Notes: generated by a model not told the origin, from the letters alone. 64,000 nucleotides of DNA from Rhodovulum visakhapatnamense (GCF_004365965.1 NZ_SOEB01000024.1:1-64000); one strand, 5' to 3'; counted from the first letter of the stretch, positions 33,658-44,949 are shown. Made by a program: numbers and translations.

Positions 33658-35013
33658 ATGAGCACAGAATCGCAACTCACCCGTCTCGGTCTATTCGACG
33701 CCAAGGTGCCCCGGTACACCAGTTACCCGACGGCACCCCATTTCAATGCGTCGGTGGACGATGGAGACTTCGCCGGCTGGATCGGCCAGATCGAGCCCGG
33801 TTCGCAGATTTCCCTGTATATCCACGTGCCGTTCTGCCGCCGGCTGTGCTGGTTCTGCGCTTGCCGCACCCAGGGCACCCGGTCCGACGCGCCGGTCGAA
33901 GCGTATCTCGAGACGCTGAAGACCGAGATCGCGATGCTGGGCAAGCGGCTGCCCGAGGGCGTGACGCTGTCGCGCCTGCATTGGGGCGGGGGAACGCCGA
34001 CGCTGATGTCGGCCGACATGATGAAACAGCTGACCGAGGCGATCTTCGCCGTCGCGCCGATGCACGAACAGGGCGAGTTCTCGGTCGAGATCGACCCGAA
34101 CGAGATCGACGAGGCCCGGCTGGACGTGCTGGCCAAGGCGGGCATGAACCGCGCCTCGATCGGCATCCAGGACTTCGACCCGCAGATCCAGTCGGTGATC
34201 GGGCGGATCCAGAGCTATGACATCACCCGCGACGCGGTCGATCTGATCCGGTCCAAGGGCATCACCTCGCTGAACGCCGACATCCTGTACGGCCTGCCGC
34301 ACCAGTCGAACGAGCGGATCGCCGAATCGGTGCAGAAGCTGATGTCGCTGTCGCCCGACCGGGTCGCGCTTTACGGCTATGCCCACGTGCCGTGGATGGC
34401 CCGGCGCCAGTCGATGATCCCGGCCGAGGCGCTGCCGACCCCGGAAACCCGGCTGAAGCTTTACGAAACCGCCAAGGAACTGTTCCTGTGGGACGGCTAC
34501 CGCGAAATCGGCATCGACCACTTCGCGCGGCCCGATGACGGGCTGGCCCGGGCGCTGGACGCGGGCAAGCTGCGCCGGAACTTCCAGGGCTACACCGACG
34601 ACACCGCGGCCGCGCTGATCGGCCTGGGCGCCTCGTCGATCTCGCGCTTCCCGCAGGGCTATGCCCAGAACCTGTCGGGCACCTCGGATTATACCGCGCG
34701 GGTCCGCGACGGGCGCTTTGCGACCGGCCGGGGCCATGTCTTCAGCGACGAGGACAAGATGCGCTCGCGGATGATCGAGGCCTTGATGTGCGATTTCCAC
34801 ATCTCGACCGCCGAGATCACCGAGAGTTTCAGCATCTCGAAAGCCGATCTGAACGCGATGTTCCAGGAGGTCGCCGACCGGTTCGCCGGGTTCATCGACC
34901 TCAGCAATGACGGGCTGACGGTGCCGGAACACGGCAAGCCGCTGACCCGGATGATCGCCCGTGGCTTCGACGCCTACGACCTGTCGAAAGCCGGCCACAG
35001 CTCGGCGATCTGA
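33658..35013 (+). CDS. hemN: Oxygen-independent coproporphyrinogen III oxidase
   Basis: A 451-residue radical-SAM enzyme that makes protoporphyrinogen IX in anaerobic haem and bacteriochlorophyll synthesis (called hemZ in Rhodobacter). The cluster motif is in FCRRLCWFCACRTQG, CX3CX2C. Further HemN features are PRYTSYPTAPHF, HWGGGTPTLM, SVEIDPNE and NRASIGIQDFDP. I use ATG 33658, which matches homologue length, but no ribosome site precedes it. An in-frame TTG at 33634 has AGGAGAGG 5 bases upstream and could be the real start, adding eight residues. Confidence 0.95.
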   Translation: MSTESQLTRLGLFDAKVPRYTSYPTAPHFNASVDDGDFAGWIGQIEPGSQISLYIHVPFCRRLCWFCACRTQGTRSDAPVEAYLETLKTEIAMLGKRLPEGVTLSRLHWGGGTPTLMSADMMKQLTEAIFAVAPMHEQGEFSVEIDPNEIDEARLDVLAKAGMNRASIGIQDFDPQIQSVIGRIQSYDITRDAVDLIRSKGITSLNADILYGLPHQSNERIAESVQKLMSLSPDRVALYGYAHVPWMARRQSMIPAEALPTPETRLKLYETAKELFLWDGYREIGIDHFARPDDGLARALDAGKLRRNFQGYTDDTAAALIGLGASSISRFPQGYAQNLSGTSDYTARVRDGRFATGRGHVFSDEDKMRSRMIEALMCDFHISTAEITESFSISKADLNAMFQEVADRFAGFIDLSNDGLTVPEHGKPLTRMIARGFDAYDLSKAGHSSAI

Positions 35014-35018
35014 CGCTT

Positions 35019-36629
35019 TCAGGCGGCGCCCGGGGTTTCCCCGGACGCCGCGAAGGCCGCCCGCATCAGGGTGCGCGTATAGTCCGTCTTCGGCGCCTCG
35101 AAGACCGCCTCGACCTCTCCCGCCTCGACGATCTGGCCCATCCGCATGACCACGACCTTGTGCGCCATGGCCCGCACCACGCGCAAATCGTGGCTGATGA
35201 ACAGATAGGCCAGGTCGTATTTCCGCTGCAGGCTGCGCAACAGGTCGACGATCTGCACCTGCACCGTCATGTCCAGCGCCGAGGTCGGCTCGTCCAGCAC
35301 CACCATGCGCGGCCGCAGGATCATCGCCCGCGCGATCGCGATCCGCTGACGCTGCCCGCCCGAAAACTCGTGCGGATAGCGGTGCATCATCGCGGGGTCC
35401 AGTCCGACCTCGGCCAGGATCTGCGCGACATCCTCGCGCGCCGTCCGCCCCGGCCGGACCCCGTGCACCCCAAGCCCCTCGGCCACGATCTGTTCGACCG
35501 TCATCCGCGGGCTGAGGCTGCCGAACGGGTCCTGAAAGACGATCTGCATGTCGCGCCTCAGCGGCCGGATCTGCCGCGATTTCAGCCCGTCGATGCCCTG
35601 CCCCTGAAAGACGATCCGCCCCTCCGACGAAATCAGCCGCATGATCGCCAGGGCCAGCGTTGTCTTGCCCGACCCCGATTCGCCCACGATCCCCAACGTC
35701 TCGCCCGCCCGGACCGAAATGTCGGCGCCATCGACAGCCTTCACATGGCCCACGGTCTTGCGCATGAAGCCGCGCTGGATCGGAAACCAGACCTTCAGCG
35801 CATCGGTGCGCACGATCTCGGCCGCGCCGGGCTTGACCGGATCGGGCCCGCCCACGGCGGCGGCGGCCAGAAGCTTCTGGGTATAGGGATGCTGCGGCGC
35901 GCGGAAGATCTCGGCCGTGGGGCCGGTCTCGACGATCTCGCCGTCCTTCATCACGCAGACCCGGTCGGCGATCCGGCGCACCACGTTCAGATCGTGGGTG
36001 ATGAAGAGAAGGCTCATGGTCTCTTCGCGCTTCAGTTCGGCCAGCAGCTCGAGGATCTGCGCCTCGATGGTGACGTCGAGCGCGGTGGTGGGCTCGTCCG
36101 CGATCAGCAGGTCGGGCCCGTTGGCCAGCGCCATGGCGATCATCACCCGCTGCCGCTGGCCGCCCGACAGCTGGTGCGGATAGGCACCCAGGCGGCTTTC
36201 GGGGTCGCGGATGCCGACCCGGGCCAGAAGTTCGAGGATGCGCGTCCGCGCCGCCGCCCCGGTCAGCCCCTGATGCAGCGCAAGGCTTTCGGCGATCTGC
36301 TTTTCCAGAGTGTGCAGCGGGTTGAGCGAGGTCATCGGCTCCTGGAAGATGAAGCTGATATCGTTGCCCCGAACCTGCCTCAGCCGTTTTTCCGGAGCAC
36401 CCGCCAGATCCTCGCCCTCATAGACGATCGAGCCCGAGACCGTCGCCGCCCCGGGCAGAAGCCCGACCGTCGACAGCGCCGTCACCGACTTGCCCGACCC
36501 GGATTCGCCGACCAGCGCCACCGTCTCGCCGCGCCCGATCTCGAAGCTGACGCCCCGGACGGCTGGGACCTGCCGGCCGTCCTGCTGGAAGGACACATGC
36601 AGGTTCTCGACCTTCAGGACCGGGCTCAT
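35019..36629 (-). CDS. yejF: ABC transporter ATP-binding protein YejF
   Basis: A 536-residue cytoplasmic ATPase with two ABC modules in one chain, as in YejF. Module 1 has [15 protein letters not shown] (Walker A), [15 protein letters not shown] and [14 protein letters not shown]. Module 2 has [30 protein letters not shown] and [13 protein letters not shown]. It drives the YejABEF importer for oligopeptides, including microcin C-type peptides in enterics. It overlaps yejE by four bases (ATGA) and ends six bases from the convergent hemN stop. Confidence 0.94.
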   Translation of the reverse strand: MSPVLKVENLHVSFQQDGRQVPAVRGVSFEIGRGETVALVGESGSGKSVTALSTVGLLPGAATVSGSIVYEGEDLAGAPEKRLRQVRGNDISFIFQEPMTSLNPLHTLEKQIAESLALHQGLTGAAARTRILELLARVGIRDPESRLGAYPHQLSGGQRQRVMIAMALANGPDLLIADEPTTALDVTIEAQILELLAELKREETMSLLFITHDLNVVRRIADRVCVMKDGEIVETGPTAEIFRAPQHPYTQKLLAAAAVGGPDPVKPGAAEIVRTDALKVWFPIQRGFMRKTVGHVKAVDGADISVRAGETLGIVGESGSGKTTLALAIMRLISSEGRIVFQGQGIDGLKSRQIRPLRRDMQIVFQDPFGSLSPRMTVEQIVAEGLGVHGVRPGRTAREDVAQILAEVGLDPAMMHRYPHEFSGGQRQRIAIARAMILRPRMVVLDEPTSALDMTVQVQIVDLLRSLQRKYDLAYLFISHDLRVVRAMAHKVVVMRMGQIVEAGEVEAVFEAPKTDYTRTLMRAAFAASGETPGAA

Positions 36630-37735
36630 TGGAACGTCTTTCTCGGGTCGAAGGCATCGCGGACGCCCTCGAAGATGAAGACCAGCAGCGACAGCATGAT
36701 CGCGAAGGTGAAAAAGGCGGTGAAGCCCAGCCAGGGCGCCTGCAGGTTCTGTTTGGCCTGCAGCGTGAGCTCGCCCAGCGAGGGCGCCGAGGAGGGCAGC
36801 CCGAAGCCCAGGAAGTCGAGCGAGGCCAGCGTGCCGATGGTGCCGGTGATGATGAAGGGCAGCATGGTCAGCGTCGCCACCATGGCATTGGGCAGCATGT
36901 GGCGGAACATGATCGTCCAGTTCGACACGCCCAGCGCCCGGGCGGCGCGGACATATTCGAAGTTGCGCGCGCGCAGGAATTCGGCGCGGACGACGCCGAC
37001 CAGCGCGGGCCAGCCGAACAGCGCGGTCAGGAACACCAGCAGCCAGAAGCTGCGCCCCAGCACAGCGAAGAGGATGATGATGATGTAAAGCTGGGGCGTC
37101 GAGGTCCAGATCTCGATCACCCGCTGGAAGATCAGGTCGATCAGCCCGCCGAAGAAGCCCTGAACCGCGCCCGCCAGGATACCGATGACCGAGGCGATGC
37201 CCGTCACCATCAGCGTGAACAGGATCGACAGCCGGAACCCGTAGATCACGCGCGCCAGCACGTCGCGCGCGGTATCGTCGGTGCCCAGCCAGTGCTGGGC
37301 ATCCGGCGCCGAGGGCGCAGTGCCCTGGATGTCGTTGACGGTGTTGTAGCTGTAGCGGATCGGCGGCCAGATCATCTGACCCTTCGCGATGGGCTCGCCC
37401 TCGACCATGCCGTCGGCGGCATCGGCGATCAGGCCCTCGGGGTCGTCCCAGCAGGCGTCAAGCCCGCCGGTGACGATCAGGCACTGCACCTCGATGTCGC
37501 GATAGACCGCCTCGGTCCGCAGATCGCCGCCAAAGGCGGTTTCGGGGTAGAACCGGTAGATCGGAAAGAAGCTCTCGCCGCGATAATTGACATAGATCGG
37601 CTTGTCGTTCGCCAGCAGCTCGGCAAAGAGCGACAGTCCGAACAGCACGCCGAAGATCGCCAGCGACCAGAGCGCCCGGCGATTGCGCTTGAAGTTGCGC
37701 CAGCGCCGCTGATTGAGGGGAGACAGCCAGGCCAT
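36626..37735 (-). CDS. yejE: Peptide ABC transporter permease YejE
   Basis: A 369-residue DppC-family permease. The N-terminus MAWLSPLNQRRWRNFKRN leads into a first membrane span. A large periplasmic loop (YVNYRGESFFPIYRFYPETAFGG) typical of YejE follows, then the DPP-type core with GTDDTARDVLARVIYG and the EAA loop EYVRAARALGVSNW. Start ATG is 37735, one base after the yejB stop. It forms the membrane channel with YejB. Confidence 0.94.
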   Translation of the reverse strand: MAWLSPLNQRRWRNFKRNRRALWSLAIFGVLFGLSLFAELLANDKPIYVNYRGESFFPIYRFYPETAFGGDLRTEAVYRDIEVQCLIVTGGLDACWDDPEGLIADAADGMVEGEPIAKGQMIWPPIRYSYNTVNDIQGTAPSAPDAQHWLGTDDTARDVLARVIYGFRLSILFTLMVTGIASVIGILAGAVQGFFGGLIDLIFQRVIEIWTSTPQLYIIIILFAVLGRSFWLLVFLTALFGWPALVGVVRAEFLRARNFEYVRAARALGVSNWTIMFRHMLPNAMVATLTMLPFIITGTIGTLASLDFLGFGLPSSAPSLGELTLQAKQNLQAPWLGFTAFFTFAIMLSLLVFIFEGVRDAFDPRKTFQ

Positions 37736-37736
37736 T

Positions 37737-38837
37737 TCAGGTCTCCCGGCTTTCGAAGTCGATCCGGGGATCGACCAGCACATAGGTCAGGTCCGACAGG
37801 ATGCCGACCAGCAGCCCGATCAGCCCGAAGACGTAGAGCGTCGCGAAGATCACCGGATAGTCGCGCGCCACGGCCGCCTCGAAGCCGAGCCGCCCCAGAC
37901 CGTCCAGCGAGAAGATCGTCTCGATGATGATCGAGGCGCCGAAGAAGACGCCGATGAACATGCCCGGAAAGCCCGCGATCACGATCAGCATGGCGTTGCG
38001 GAAGACATGGCCGTACAGCACCCGCGCCTCGGACAGGCCCTTGGCCTTGGCGGTCACCACGTATTGCTTCTTGATCTCGTCGAGGAAGGAATTCTTGGTC
38101 AAGAGCGTCAGCGTCGCAAAGCTGGAAATCGTCGTCGCGATCACCGGCAGGGCGATATGCCAGAAATAATCGAGGATCTTCGCGGGCCAGCTCAGGTCCG
38201 CCCAGTTGTCCGAGACAAGGCCGCGGAGCGGGAACCATTGCAGATAGGACCCGCCCGCGAAGACCACCAGCAGCAGCACCGCGAACAGGAACCCCGGGAT
38301 CGCGTAGCCCACGATGATGACGGCCGAGGTCCAGGTGTCGAAGCCCGACCCGTCCCGGACCGCCTTGCGGATGCCAAGAGGGATCGAGACCATGTAGGCG
38401 ATCAGCGTGGACCAGAGCCCGAGACTGATCGACACCGGCATCTTTTCCAGAACCAGATCGACGACCGACACCGACCGGAAGTAGCTTTCGCCGAAATCGA
38501 ACCGCGCATAGTTCCACATCATCGTCAGGAACCGCTCCAGCGGCGGCTTGTCGAAGCCGAATTCCTTTTCCAGTTCCTCGATGAATTCGGGCGGCAGGCC
38601 GCGGGCGCCGACATATTTGTCGCTGCCGCCGCCCGCCGCGGTGCTCATCTGCTGGTTCTGCGCATCGGCCCCGCCCCCGGCAAAGCCCTGAAAGACGTCG
38701 CCGCCGCCCTCGATCTGGGCGATGATCTGTTCGATCGGTCCCCCCGGCACGAATTGCGTCAGGGTGAAGTTGATGACCATGATGCCGATCAGCGTGGGCA
38801 CGATCAGCAGCAGCCGGCGGAGGATATAGGCGCCCAT
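37737..38837 (-). CDS. yejB: Peptide ABC transporter permease YejB
   Basis: A 366-residue DppB-family permease that begins [20 protein letters not shown], the standard first helix. It has an enlarged periplasmic segment ([34 protein letters not shown] in outline) and the core [17 protein letters not shown] with a loop [18 protein letters not shown]. It lies between yejA, 19 bases upstream, and yejE. Confidence 0.94.
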   Translation of the reverse strand: MGAYILRRLLLIVPTLIGIMVINFTLTQFVPGGPIEQIIAQIEGGGDVFQGFAGGGADAQNQQMSTAAGGGSDKYVGARGLPPEFIEELEKEFGFDKPPLERFLTMMWNYARFDFGESYFRSVSVVDLVLEKMPVSISLGLWSTLIAYMVSIPLGIRKAVRDGSGFDTWTSAVIIVGYAIPGFLFAVLLLVVFAGGSYLQWFPLRGLVSDNWADLSWPAKILDYFWHIALPVIATTISSFATLTLLTKNSFLDEIKKQYVVTAKAKGLSEARVLYGHVFRNAMLIVIAGFPGMFIGVFFGASIIIETIFSLDGLGRLGFEAAVARDYPVIFATLYVFGLIGLLVGILSDLTYVLVDPRIDFESRET

Positions 38838-38856
38838 CTGGTCCGGTCTGTCCCTG

Positions 38857-40806
38857 TCAGCGCAGCGCGCCCGCCGCGCGCAGCTCGGCCGCGCGGTCGG
38901 CGTCGTACCACCAGAAATCGAGATAGCCCAGATCGTAGGGCGGCAGCGCGTCGGGATGGCGGTACATGTCGAAATAGGCCACCCAGTGAACGTCCTTGTA
39001 CCAGGTCGGCACCACGAAATACGCGTGCCGGAAGATCCGGTCGAGCGCCCGGGTCGCGGCGCGGAACTCGTCCTCGGATTTGGCCGAGACGAGGTGCCGC
39101 ATCAGGATATCGGCGCCTTCATTGGCAAAGCCCGCCGGGTTGAAGAGGCTGTATTCGGCATCGGCCGAGCCAAAGCGCTGCTGCATGCCCAGCCCCGGCA
39201 CCAGGTTGGTCTGGTAGCTTGCAAGGATCATGTCGTAGTCGCGTGCGCGCCTGCGGTTGGTGAATTGCGAGGGGTCCACCCGCGAAAAGCTGGCATCGAT
39301 CCCCAGCGCCCGGAGGTTGTCGACGAAGGGCAGCGCGATCCGTTCCGTCACCGGGCTGTCGTCGAGGATCTCGAGCTTCAGTATCTGGCCATCGGCGTTC
39401 CGGCGCATCCCGTCATCGCCCGCGACCCAGCCCGCCTCGTCCAGCAGTTGCGAGGCCTTGCGCAGGTTCCGCCGGTCGAGCTGACGGTCGCCCGAGGTAT
39501 GGGCCTGCGCCGGCGGCTCGGTCAGGATCGCGGGGTCGATATGATCCGCAACCTCCTGCAACAGTTCAAGCTCGCGGCCTTCGGGGGGCGCATCGGGTGC
39601 GCCGAGGTCGCTGTTTTCCCAGAACGAGCTGCGCTGCTTGAAGAGGCCGAATTGCAGCGTCTCGTTGGTCCATTCGAAATTGTACATCAGCCCGATGGCG
39701 CGCCGCACCCGCAAGTCCTGAAACTGCGGCCGGGCGAGGTTGAAGATCCAGCCGCTGTCGGGCGGCAGGTTGCCGTCATGGGGCTCGTCCTTCCTTACCC
39801 AGCCCGCGGCCACTGCCGGGAAATCGTAGCCCGTGGCCCAGGTCTTGGAACTGTCCTCCTCGCGGAAGGTGTAGGCACCCGACTTGAAGCCTTCGAGCGC
39901 CGCGATGGAATCGGAGAAATACTCGACCCGGATGCGGTCGAAATTGTACCGCCCGATATTGATCGGCAGGTCCTTGCCCCAGTAGTCGGGGTCGCGCTTG
40001 TAGACGATGCGGCGGTTGATGTCGTAGCTGTCCAGCACGTAAGGCCCGGTGCCCATGATCGGGGTCAGGCTGCTTTCATCAAGACGCGCGCCGGTCTTTT
40101 CGAACCAGGCCTTCGACATCACCGGGTTCGACCCCATCTGGCTGATCAGCCCGTCGCGCGGCACGTCCGGCTTGAAGGTGAACTTGATCCGGTAGGTATC
40201 CAGCACCTCGGGCGAATAGACCAGCTTCTTGACCGCCTCGCGATAGGACGGCAGCGCCTGTTCCATCAGCAGATCGAAGGTGAATTTCACGTCCTCGGCG
40301 GTCACGGGCGTGCCGTCGCTGAAATGCGCCTCGGGCCGCAGGTTGAAGATCACCCAGTCCTCGCTTTCGGGATATTCGAGGCTTTCGGCAATCAGACCGT
40401 ACGAGGTTCCGGGCTCGTCGGCGACATCGGTCATAAGGCGTTCGATGTTGATCGTCGCCAGCGCCCCGGCCCGGCCCTTGCGGGTGAAGGGATTGAAGCT
40501 GTCGAAGGTGCCCGGCGCCCAGATCGAGATCTCGCCGCCCCTGGGCGCGTCCGGGTTCACGTAATCGAGCCGCTGGAAATCGGCCGGATACTTGGGCTGG
40601 CCCAGTTCCGAAAAGGCATGGGTCCTGATGACGGTCTCGGTGCTGTCCGCCGCCGGTGCAGCGGGGGGCGCATCCTGCGCCAGCACCGGACCCGCGCCCA
40701 GCAGCAGCGCCAGCAGCAGCGCAAGCGCCCGGACCGGATGGCGGGACGCGGGTCTGGCCGGAACCGGCAGATCGGCACGGTGCGGATGGCGGCGGGGGGT
40801 GGGCAT
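38857..40806 (-). CDS. yejA: Periplasmic peptide-binding protein YejA
   Basis: A 649-residue family 5 solute-binding protein that captures peptides for YejBEF. A basic N-terminus and hydrophobic core ([20 protein letters not shown]) form the signal peptide. The mature protein has [28 protein letters not shown], the [18 protein letters not shown] motif and [13 protein letters not shown] typical of the SBP_bac_5 family. The ATG at 40806 has AGGGAG seven bases upstream; a TTG at 40812 is in frame. It heads yejABEF. Confidence 0.93.
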   Translation of the reverse strand: MPTPRRHPHRADLPVPARPASRHPVRALALLLALLLGAGPVLAQDAPPAAPAADSTETVIRTHAFSELGQPKYPADFQRLDYVNPDAPRGGEISIWAPGTFDSFNPFTRKGRAGALATINIERLMTDVADEPGTSYGLIAESLEYPESEDWVIFNLRPEAHFSDGTPVTAEDVKFTFDLLMEQALPSYREAVKKLVYSPEVLDTYRIKFTFKPDVPRDGLISQMGSNPVMSKAWFEKTGARLDESSLTPIMGTGPYVLDSYDINRRIVYKRDPDYWGKDLPINIGRYNFDRIRVEYFSDSIAALEGFKSGAYTFREEDSSKTWATGYDFPAVAAGWVRKDEPHDGNLPPDSGWIFNLARPQFQDLRVRRAIGLMYNFEWTNETLQFGLFKQRSSFWENSDLGAPDAPPEGRELELLQEVADHIDPAILTEPPAQAHTSGDRQLDRRNLRKASQLLDEAGWVAGDDGMRRNADGQILKLEILDDSPVTERIALPFVDNLRALGIDASFSRVDPSQFTNRRRARDYDMILASYQTNLVPGLGMQQRFGSADAEYSLFNPAGFANEGADILMRHLVSAKSEDEFRAATRALDRIFRHAYFVVPTWYKDVHWVAYFDMYRHPDALPPYDLGYLDFWWYDADRAAELRAAGALR

Positions 40807-40930
40807 CGGCAAACTCCCTGTCTTCTGCGGTCGGACGGACGCGAGACCTGCCCTAGCTAATGGCCCGGGCGCCGCAGGTTCAAGTTGAGATTCCGTGAGA
40901 CTGCCGCAATCGCGGGGGGCAAGGCAGGGC

Positions 40931-41530
40931 TCAGAGCCCCCGGCGCGCCTTCAGGGCCGCGCTGATCGTGCCGTCGTCAAGATAATCGAGCTCGCCCCCG
41001 ATCGGCACGCCCTGGGCCAGCGAACTCAGCCGCACGCCTGTCTCGGCCAGTTCCTCGGCGATGTAATGGGCGGTGGTCTGGCCGTCGACGGTGGCGTTCA
41101 GCGCCAGGATCACCTCGGTGATCCCCTCGCGCCCGATCCGTTCGACCAGATCGGGAATGCGCAGATCCTCGGGCCCGACCGAATCGAGCGCCGACAGCGT
41201 GCCGCCCAGCACGTGATAGCGCCCGCCGAAGGCGCCGCCGCGTTCCATCGCCCAAAGATCGGCCACGTCCTCGACGACGCAGATCTCGCCGTTCGAGCGG
41301 GCCGGATCGGCGCAGATCTCGCAGGTATCGGCGGTGGTGATGTTGCCGCAGACGGCGCAGTCATGCACCGCCTCGCCGACCTTGCGCATGGTCTCGGCCA
41401 GCGGCAACAGCAGCACCGCGCGCTTCCTGACCAGATGCAGCACGGCACGGCGGGCCGACCGGGGCCCAAGCCCCGGCAGCCGTGCCATCATGTCGATCAG
41501 CGCGTCGATCTCGTGCGGGCGGTCGGCCAT
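40931..41530 (-). CDS. recR: Recombination mediator RecR
   Basis: A 199-residue DNA-binding protein of the RecFOR pathway for loading RecA at gaps. It has the N-terminal helix-hairpin-helix ([17 protein letters not shown]), a Cys4 zinc finger formed by CAVCGN and CEICADPAR, and the Toprim domain ([14 protein letters not shown] and [15 protein letters not shown]). It follows ybaB by 16 bases in the common dnaX-ybaB-recR operon. Confidence 0.96.
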   Translation of the reverse strand: MADRPHEIDALIDMMARLPGLGPRSARRAVLHLVRKRAVLLLPLAETMRKVGEAVHDCAVCGNITTADTCEICADPARSNGEICVVEDVADLWAMERGGAFGGRYHVLGGTLSALDSVGPEDLRIPDLVERIGREGITEVILALNATVDGQTTAHYIAEELAETGVRLSSLAQGVPIGGELDYLDDGTISAALKARRGL

Positions 41531-41546
41531 CGGCCGGGCCCCGGGA

Positions 41547-41891
41547 TCAGACCGGCAGGCCGAGCCCCGGAGGCAGACCCATTTCCTCGGTCAGCTTGCG
41601 GGTCTCTTCCTTGGTCTTTTCCATCGCCTTCTGCTGGGCGTCCTTGATGGCCGCCAGAATCAGGTCCTCGACCACTTCCTTTTCGTCGGGATTGAAGATC
41701 GAGGGGTCGATCGACAGCGCGGTCAGCGTGCCCTTGGCGGTCGCCGTGGCCTTCACCAGCCCCGCGCCGCTTTCGCCCTCGACCAGCGTGGTGGCCAGCG
41801 TTTCCTGCAGAGCCGCCATCTTGCCCTGCATCTCGGTCGCGGCTTTCATCATCTTGGCCATGTCGCCAAGGCCGCCCATTCCCTTGAACAT
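41547..41891 (-). CDS. YbaB/EbfC nucleoid-associated protein
   Basis: A 114-residue YbaB/EbfC-family protein that forms dimers and binds DNA. The N-terminal helix ([25 protein letters not shown]) is followed by [27 protein letters not shown] and [15 protein letters not shown], the family's conserved strands and helix. It lies between dnaX, 26 bases upstream, and recR. Confidence 0.94.
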   Translation of the reverse strand: MFKGMGGLGDMAKMMKAATEMQGKMAALQETLATTLVEGESGAGLVKATATAKGTLTALSIDPSIFNPDEKEVVEDLILAAIKDAQQKAMEKTKEETRKLTEEMGLPPGLGLPV

Positions 41892-41917
41892 GCGTGTCTC
41901 CTTCGCCTGTTATGCGT

Positions 41918-43678
41918 TCAGTCGTCGTCCTCGAACGGGTCCCATTCCTCCTCGACCTCGGGCAGAGCCTCGGCGGCCGCCTCGGCCGCCAGGACCTCGG
42001 GCGGCTTTATGTCGATGATTTCAGCCTTGGGGAAGGCGGCAAAAACGGCGCGGACCAGCGGATGTTCGGCGGCCTCGGCCTTGCGCGCGGCCTCGGCGGC
42101 GTTGCGGGTCTCGTCGATGGTCGGGCCACCGCCCTTGCCCACGACCGAAACCGCCCAGCGCGCGCCGGTCCAGGTCTGCAGCCGCTGGCCCAGCCGCTGG
42201 GCCAGATCGGCGGGCGCGCCGGGCGCGGGCTCGAACTCGATCCGGCCGGGGGAATAGCTGACCAGCCGCACCCCCGCCTCGACCTCGACCAGCAGCACCA
42301 TGTCGCGATTGGCCCGGATCAGCTCGACCACCGCCTCGAAGCTGGGGTAAAGGGCCAGCGTCTGATCGGGCGCGCGGGCCAGCGCGGTGACGGCGCCGCC
42401 GCCCGAGGGCGCGGCATGAACCGGGACGCCCCGGGCCTGCGCCTGCATCCCGCCGCCGCCCGAGGGCGCGGGACCGGAGGGCGCAGGGCCGCCAGGCGCG
42501 GGGCCGGAGGGCGGGTTTTCCTGCAGCTTGCGCACCAGATCCTCGGGCGCGGGCAGGGTCGAGACATGGGTCAGCCGGATCACCGCCATCTCGGCCGCCA
42601 TCATCGCATTCGGCGCCATCGAGACCTCTTCCAGCGCCTTCAGCAGCATCTGCCACATCCGCGCCAGCGCCCGCATCGACAGCCGCTCGGCCATGGTGCG
42701 GCCACGGGCGCGTTCGTCGGGGCCGACGGTCGGGTCGTCGGCGGCCTCGGGCGCGATCTTGATGACGCTGAGCCAGTGGGTGATCTCGGCCAGATCGCGC
42801 AGCACCGCCAGCGGATCGGCCCCGTCGGCATATTGCCCGGCCAGCTCGCCCAGCGCGCCGGCCGCATCGCCCGCCATGATCATGTCGAACAGGTCGAGCA
42901 CCCGGCCCCGGTCGGCCAGCCCCAGCATGGCGCGGACCTGATCGACCGTGGTCTCGCCCGCACCATGGGCAATCGCCTGATCGAGAAGGCTCATCGCGTC
43001 GCGCACGGACCCTTCTGCGGCGCGGGTGATCAGCCCCAGCGCCTCGTCCGAAATGGGCGCGGATTCGAGCCCCGCGATCTTTTTCAGATGGGCGATCATC
43101 ACCTCGGGCTCGATCCGGCGCAGATCGAAGCGCTGGCAGCGCGACAGCACCGTGACCGGCACCTTGCGGATCTCGGTGGTGGCGAAGATGAATTTCACAT
43201 GGGCGGGCGGTTCCTCCAGCGTCTTCAGCAGCGCGTTGAACGCGCTGGTCGACAGCATGTGAACCTCGTCGATGATGTAGATCTTGTAGCGCGCCGAGGC
43301 CGCCCGGTAGGCCACGCTGTCGATGATCTCGCGGATATCGCCGACGCCGGTGCGCGAGGCCGCGTCCATCTCCATCACATCGACATGGCGGCCCTCGGCG
43401 ATGGCGCGGCAATGTTCGCATTGCCCGCAGGGCTCGGTCGTCGGGCCGCCCTGCCCGTCCGGGCCGATGCAGTTCATGCCCTTGGCGATGATCCGCGCGG
43501 TCGTCGTCTTGCCGGTTCCGCGGATACCGGTCATGATGAAGGCCTGTGCGATCCGGTCGGCGGCAAAGGCGTTCTTGAGGGTGCGCACCATCGCATCCTG
43601 CCCGATCAGATCGGCGAATGTGGCGGGACGGTACTTGCGCGCCAGCACCTGATAGGCGGTGCCTTGGGGGTCGGCCAT
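41918..43678 (-). CDS. dnaX: DNA polymerase III subunits gamma/tau
   Basis: A 586-residue clamp-loader ATPase. It has the Walker A GIRGTGKTTTARIIAKG, the Cys4 zinc motif (CIGPDGQGG...CGQCEHC), Walker B IYIIDEVHMLS, and sensor 1 FIFATTEIRKVPVTVLSRCQRF. Beyond about residue 370 is the Pro/Ala/Gly-rich tau region and an acidic end (EEEWDPFEDDD). The 4.5S RNA gene lies about 150 bases upstream on the same strand. I did not look for the slippage site that makes gamma in E. coli. Confidence 0.96.
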   Translation of the reverse strand: MADPQGTAYQVLARKYRPATFADLIGQDAMVRTLKNAFAADRIAQAFIMTGIRGTGKTTTARIIAKGMNCIGPDGQGGPTTEPCGQCEHCRAIAEGRHVDVMEMDAASRTGVGDIREIIDSVAYRAASARYKIYIIDEVHMLSTSAFNALLKTLEEPPAHVKFIFATTEIRKVPVTVLSRCQRFDLRRIEPEVMIAHLKKIAGLESAPISDEALGLITRAAEGSVRDAMSLLDQAIAHGAGETTVDQVRAMLGLADRGRVLDLFDMIMAGDAAGALGELAGQYADGADPLAVLRDLAEITHWLSVIKIAPEAADDPTVGPDERARGRTMAERLSMRALARMWQMLLKALEEVSMAPNAMMAAEMAVIRLTHVSTLPAPEDLVRKLQENPPSGPAPGGPAPSGPAPSGGGGMQAQARGVPVHAAPSGGGAVTALARAPDQTLALYPSFEAVVELIRANRDMVLLVEVEAGVRLVSYSPGRIEFEPAPGAPADLAQRLGQRLQTWTGARWAVSVVGKGGGPTIDETRNAAEAARKAEAAEHPLVRAVFAAFPKAEIIDIKPPEVLAAEAAAEALPEVEEEWDPFEDDD

Positions 43679-43829
43679 GGGTCCTCTCGAAATCGCGGGT
43701 CCGGGCGACAGGGTAGGCGCAGACCCGGGCGGCGTCCAGCGGATCGCGGACAGTCCCCGGCAGAGACCGCCGGACCGAAGCGCCCGCTGCCGGACTGCAA
43801 AACACCTGAACGCCTGCCGGGGATAAGGT

Positions 43830-43923
43830 GAGAGGCTGGACAGCGGCCCGAACGGGGCTCGTTACGGCTGCTTCCTTCCGGACCTGACCGGGTTGGCGAG
43901 GCGCTCGCCCGCGCCAACCTCTC
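43830..43923 (-). ncRNA. ffs: Signal recognition particle RNA, small bacterial type (4.5S)
   Basis: The minus strand carries the universal SRP hairpin core GGTCAGGTCCGGAAGGAAGCAGCC, given here as the CAGGTCCGGAAGGAAGCAG block at about 43866-43885. The ends pair: GAGAGGTTGG at the 5' side and CCAGCCTCTC at the 3' side close the stem, giving about 94 nucleotides. The exact ends may extend a few bases. It lies upstream of dnaX, and with Ffh forms the particle that targets membrane proteins. Confidence 0.93.
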
Positions 43924-43994
43924 GAGGCGTTACATAGACGTCACGCAGCGGATTCGCAAGGGTCGGGGTCCGGCCCCGGCACCGCAGCCGCGGC

Positions 43995-44828
43995 TCAGCT
44001 GCGTTTGCGGTCGGCCGGGTAGACCCCGAGAATGTCGAGATGCGAGGTGAAGTAGTCGAGCTCCTCCAGCGCGCGGGCGACATGGGGGTCGTCGGGATGG
44101 CCCTCGATATCGGCGTAGAACTGGGTCGCGGTGAAGGACCCGTCGACCATGTAGCTTTCCAGCTTGGTCATGTTGACGCCGTTGGTCGCGAAACCGCCCA
44201 TCGCCTTGTAAAGCGCGGCCGGAATGTTGCGCACCCGGAAGACGAAGGTGGTCATCATCCCCAGATCGCCCCGCCGCGTCCGGTCGGGTTCGCGCGACAT
44301 CAGCAGAAAGCGGGTGGTGTTCTTGTCGTGATCCTCGATATGGCGGGCGAGCACCTCAAGCCCGTAGATCTCTGCCGCCAGATCGCCCGCGAGCGCGGCA
44401 AGTTCGGGGTCGCCGATCTCGGCCACCTGCCGGGCGGAACCCGCGGTATCGGCCCCCGTCACCCGGTGAATGTCATGCGCATGCAGGAAGTCCCGGCATT
44501 GCCCCAGCAGGACGGTATGGCTCATCGCCCGGCGGATGCCCGCAAGTTTCGTGCCCGGCACCGCCAGCAGGTTGATATGAACGCGGACGAAGGCCTCGCC
44601 CACGATATGCAGGCCCGAATCCGGCAGAAGCTGGTGGATGTCGGCCACCCGCCCATAGGTCGAGTTCTCGACCGGCAGCATCGCCAGATCGGCCACGCCG
44701 CTGCGCACGGCCTCGATCACGTCCTCGAAGGTCCGGCAGGGCAGCGCCTCCATCTCGGGGCGGGCGTCGTGGCAAGCCTGGTGCGAATAGGCGCCGGGTT
44801 CTCCCTGAAAGGCGATACGGCTGGTCAT
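43995..44828 (-). CDS. pheA: Prephenate dehydratase
   Basis: A 277-residue monofunctional PheA that converts prephenate to phenylpyruvate for phenylalanine synthesis. The catalytic domain opens with IAFQGEPGAYSHQAC and has MLPVENSTYGRVADI and the Thr-Arg-Phe motif NTTRFLLM. A C-terminal ACT regulatory domain (FVFRVRNIPAALYKAMGGFA, then NMTKLESYM) is present. The family's usual ESRP motif reads ESYM, as is common in alphaproteobacteria. No chorismate mutase domain is fused. It is divergent from cycY. Confidence 0.95.
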   Translation of the reverse strand: MTSRIAFQGEPGAYSHQACHDARPEMEALPCRTFEDVIEAVRSGVADLAMLPVENSTYGRVADIHQLLPDSGLHIVGEAFVRVHINLLAVPGTKLAGIRRAMSHTVLLGQCRDFLHAHDIHRVTGADTAGSARQVAEIGDPELAALAGDLAAEIYGLEVLARHIEDHDKNTTRFLLMSREPDRTRRGDLGMMTTFVFRVRNIPAALYKAMGGFATNGVNMTKLESYMVDGSFTATQFYADIEGHPDDPHVARALEELDYFTSHLDILGVYPADRKRS

Positions 44829-44949
44829 AGGGGGACTTTAATCCTTTGGCTGGCCGGAACCGGCCGGGTCAATGGTTAAACTGAATACTTCTTGCCAAGC
44901 CGAAGGGGAAGCACATAGGAAGTTCGCGGGAAAACATGGGATCGAATTT

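Noticed and set aside
35160-37088. Long plus-strand frame over yejF and yejE
   Set aside because: Antisense shadow of two well-defined ABC transporter genes.
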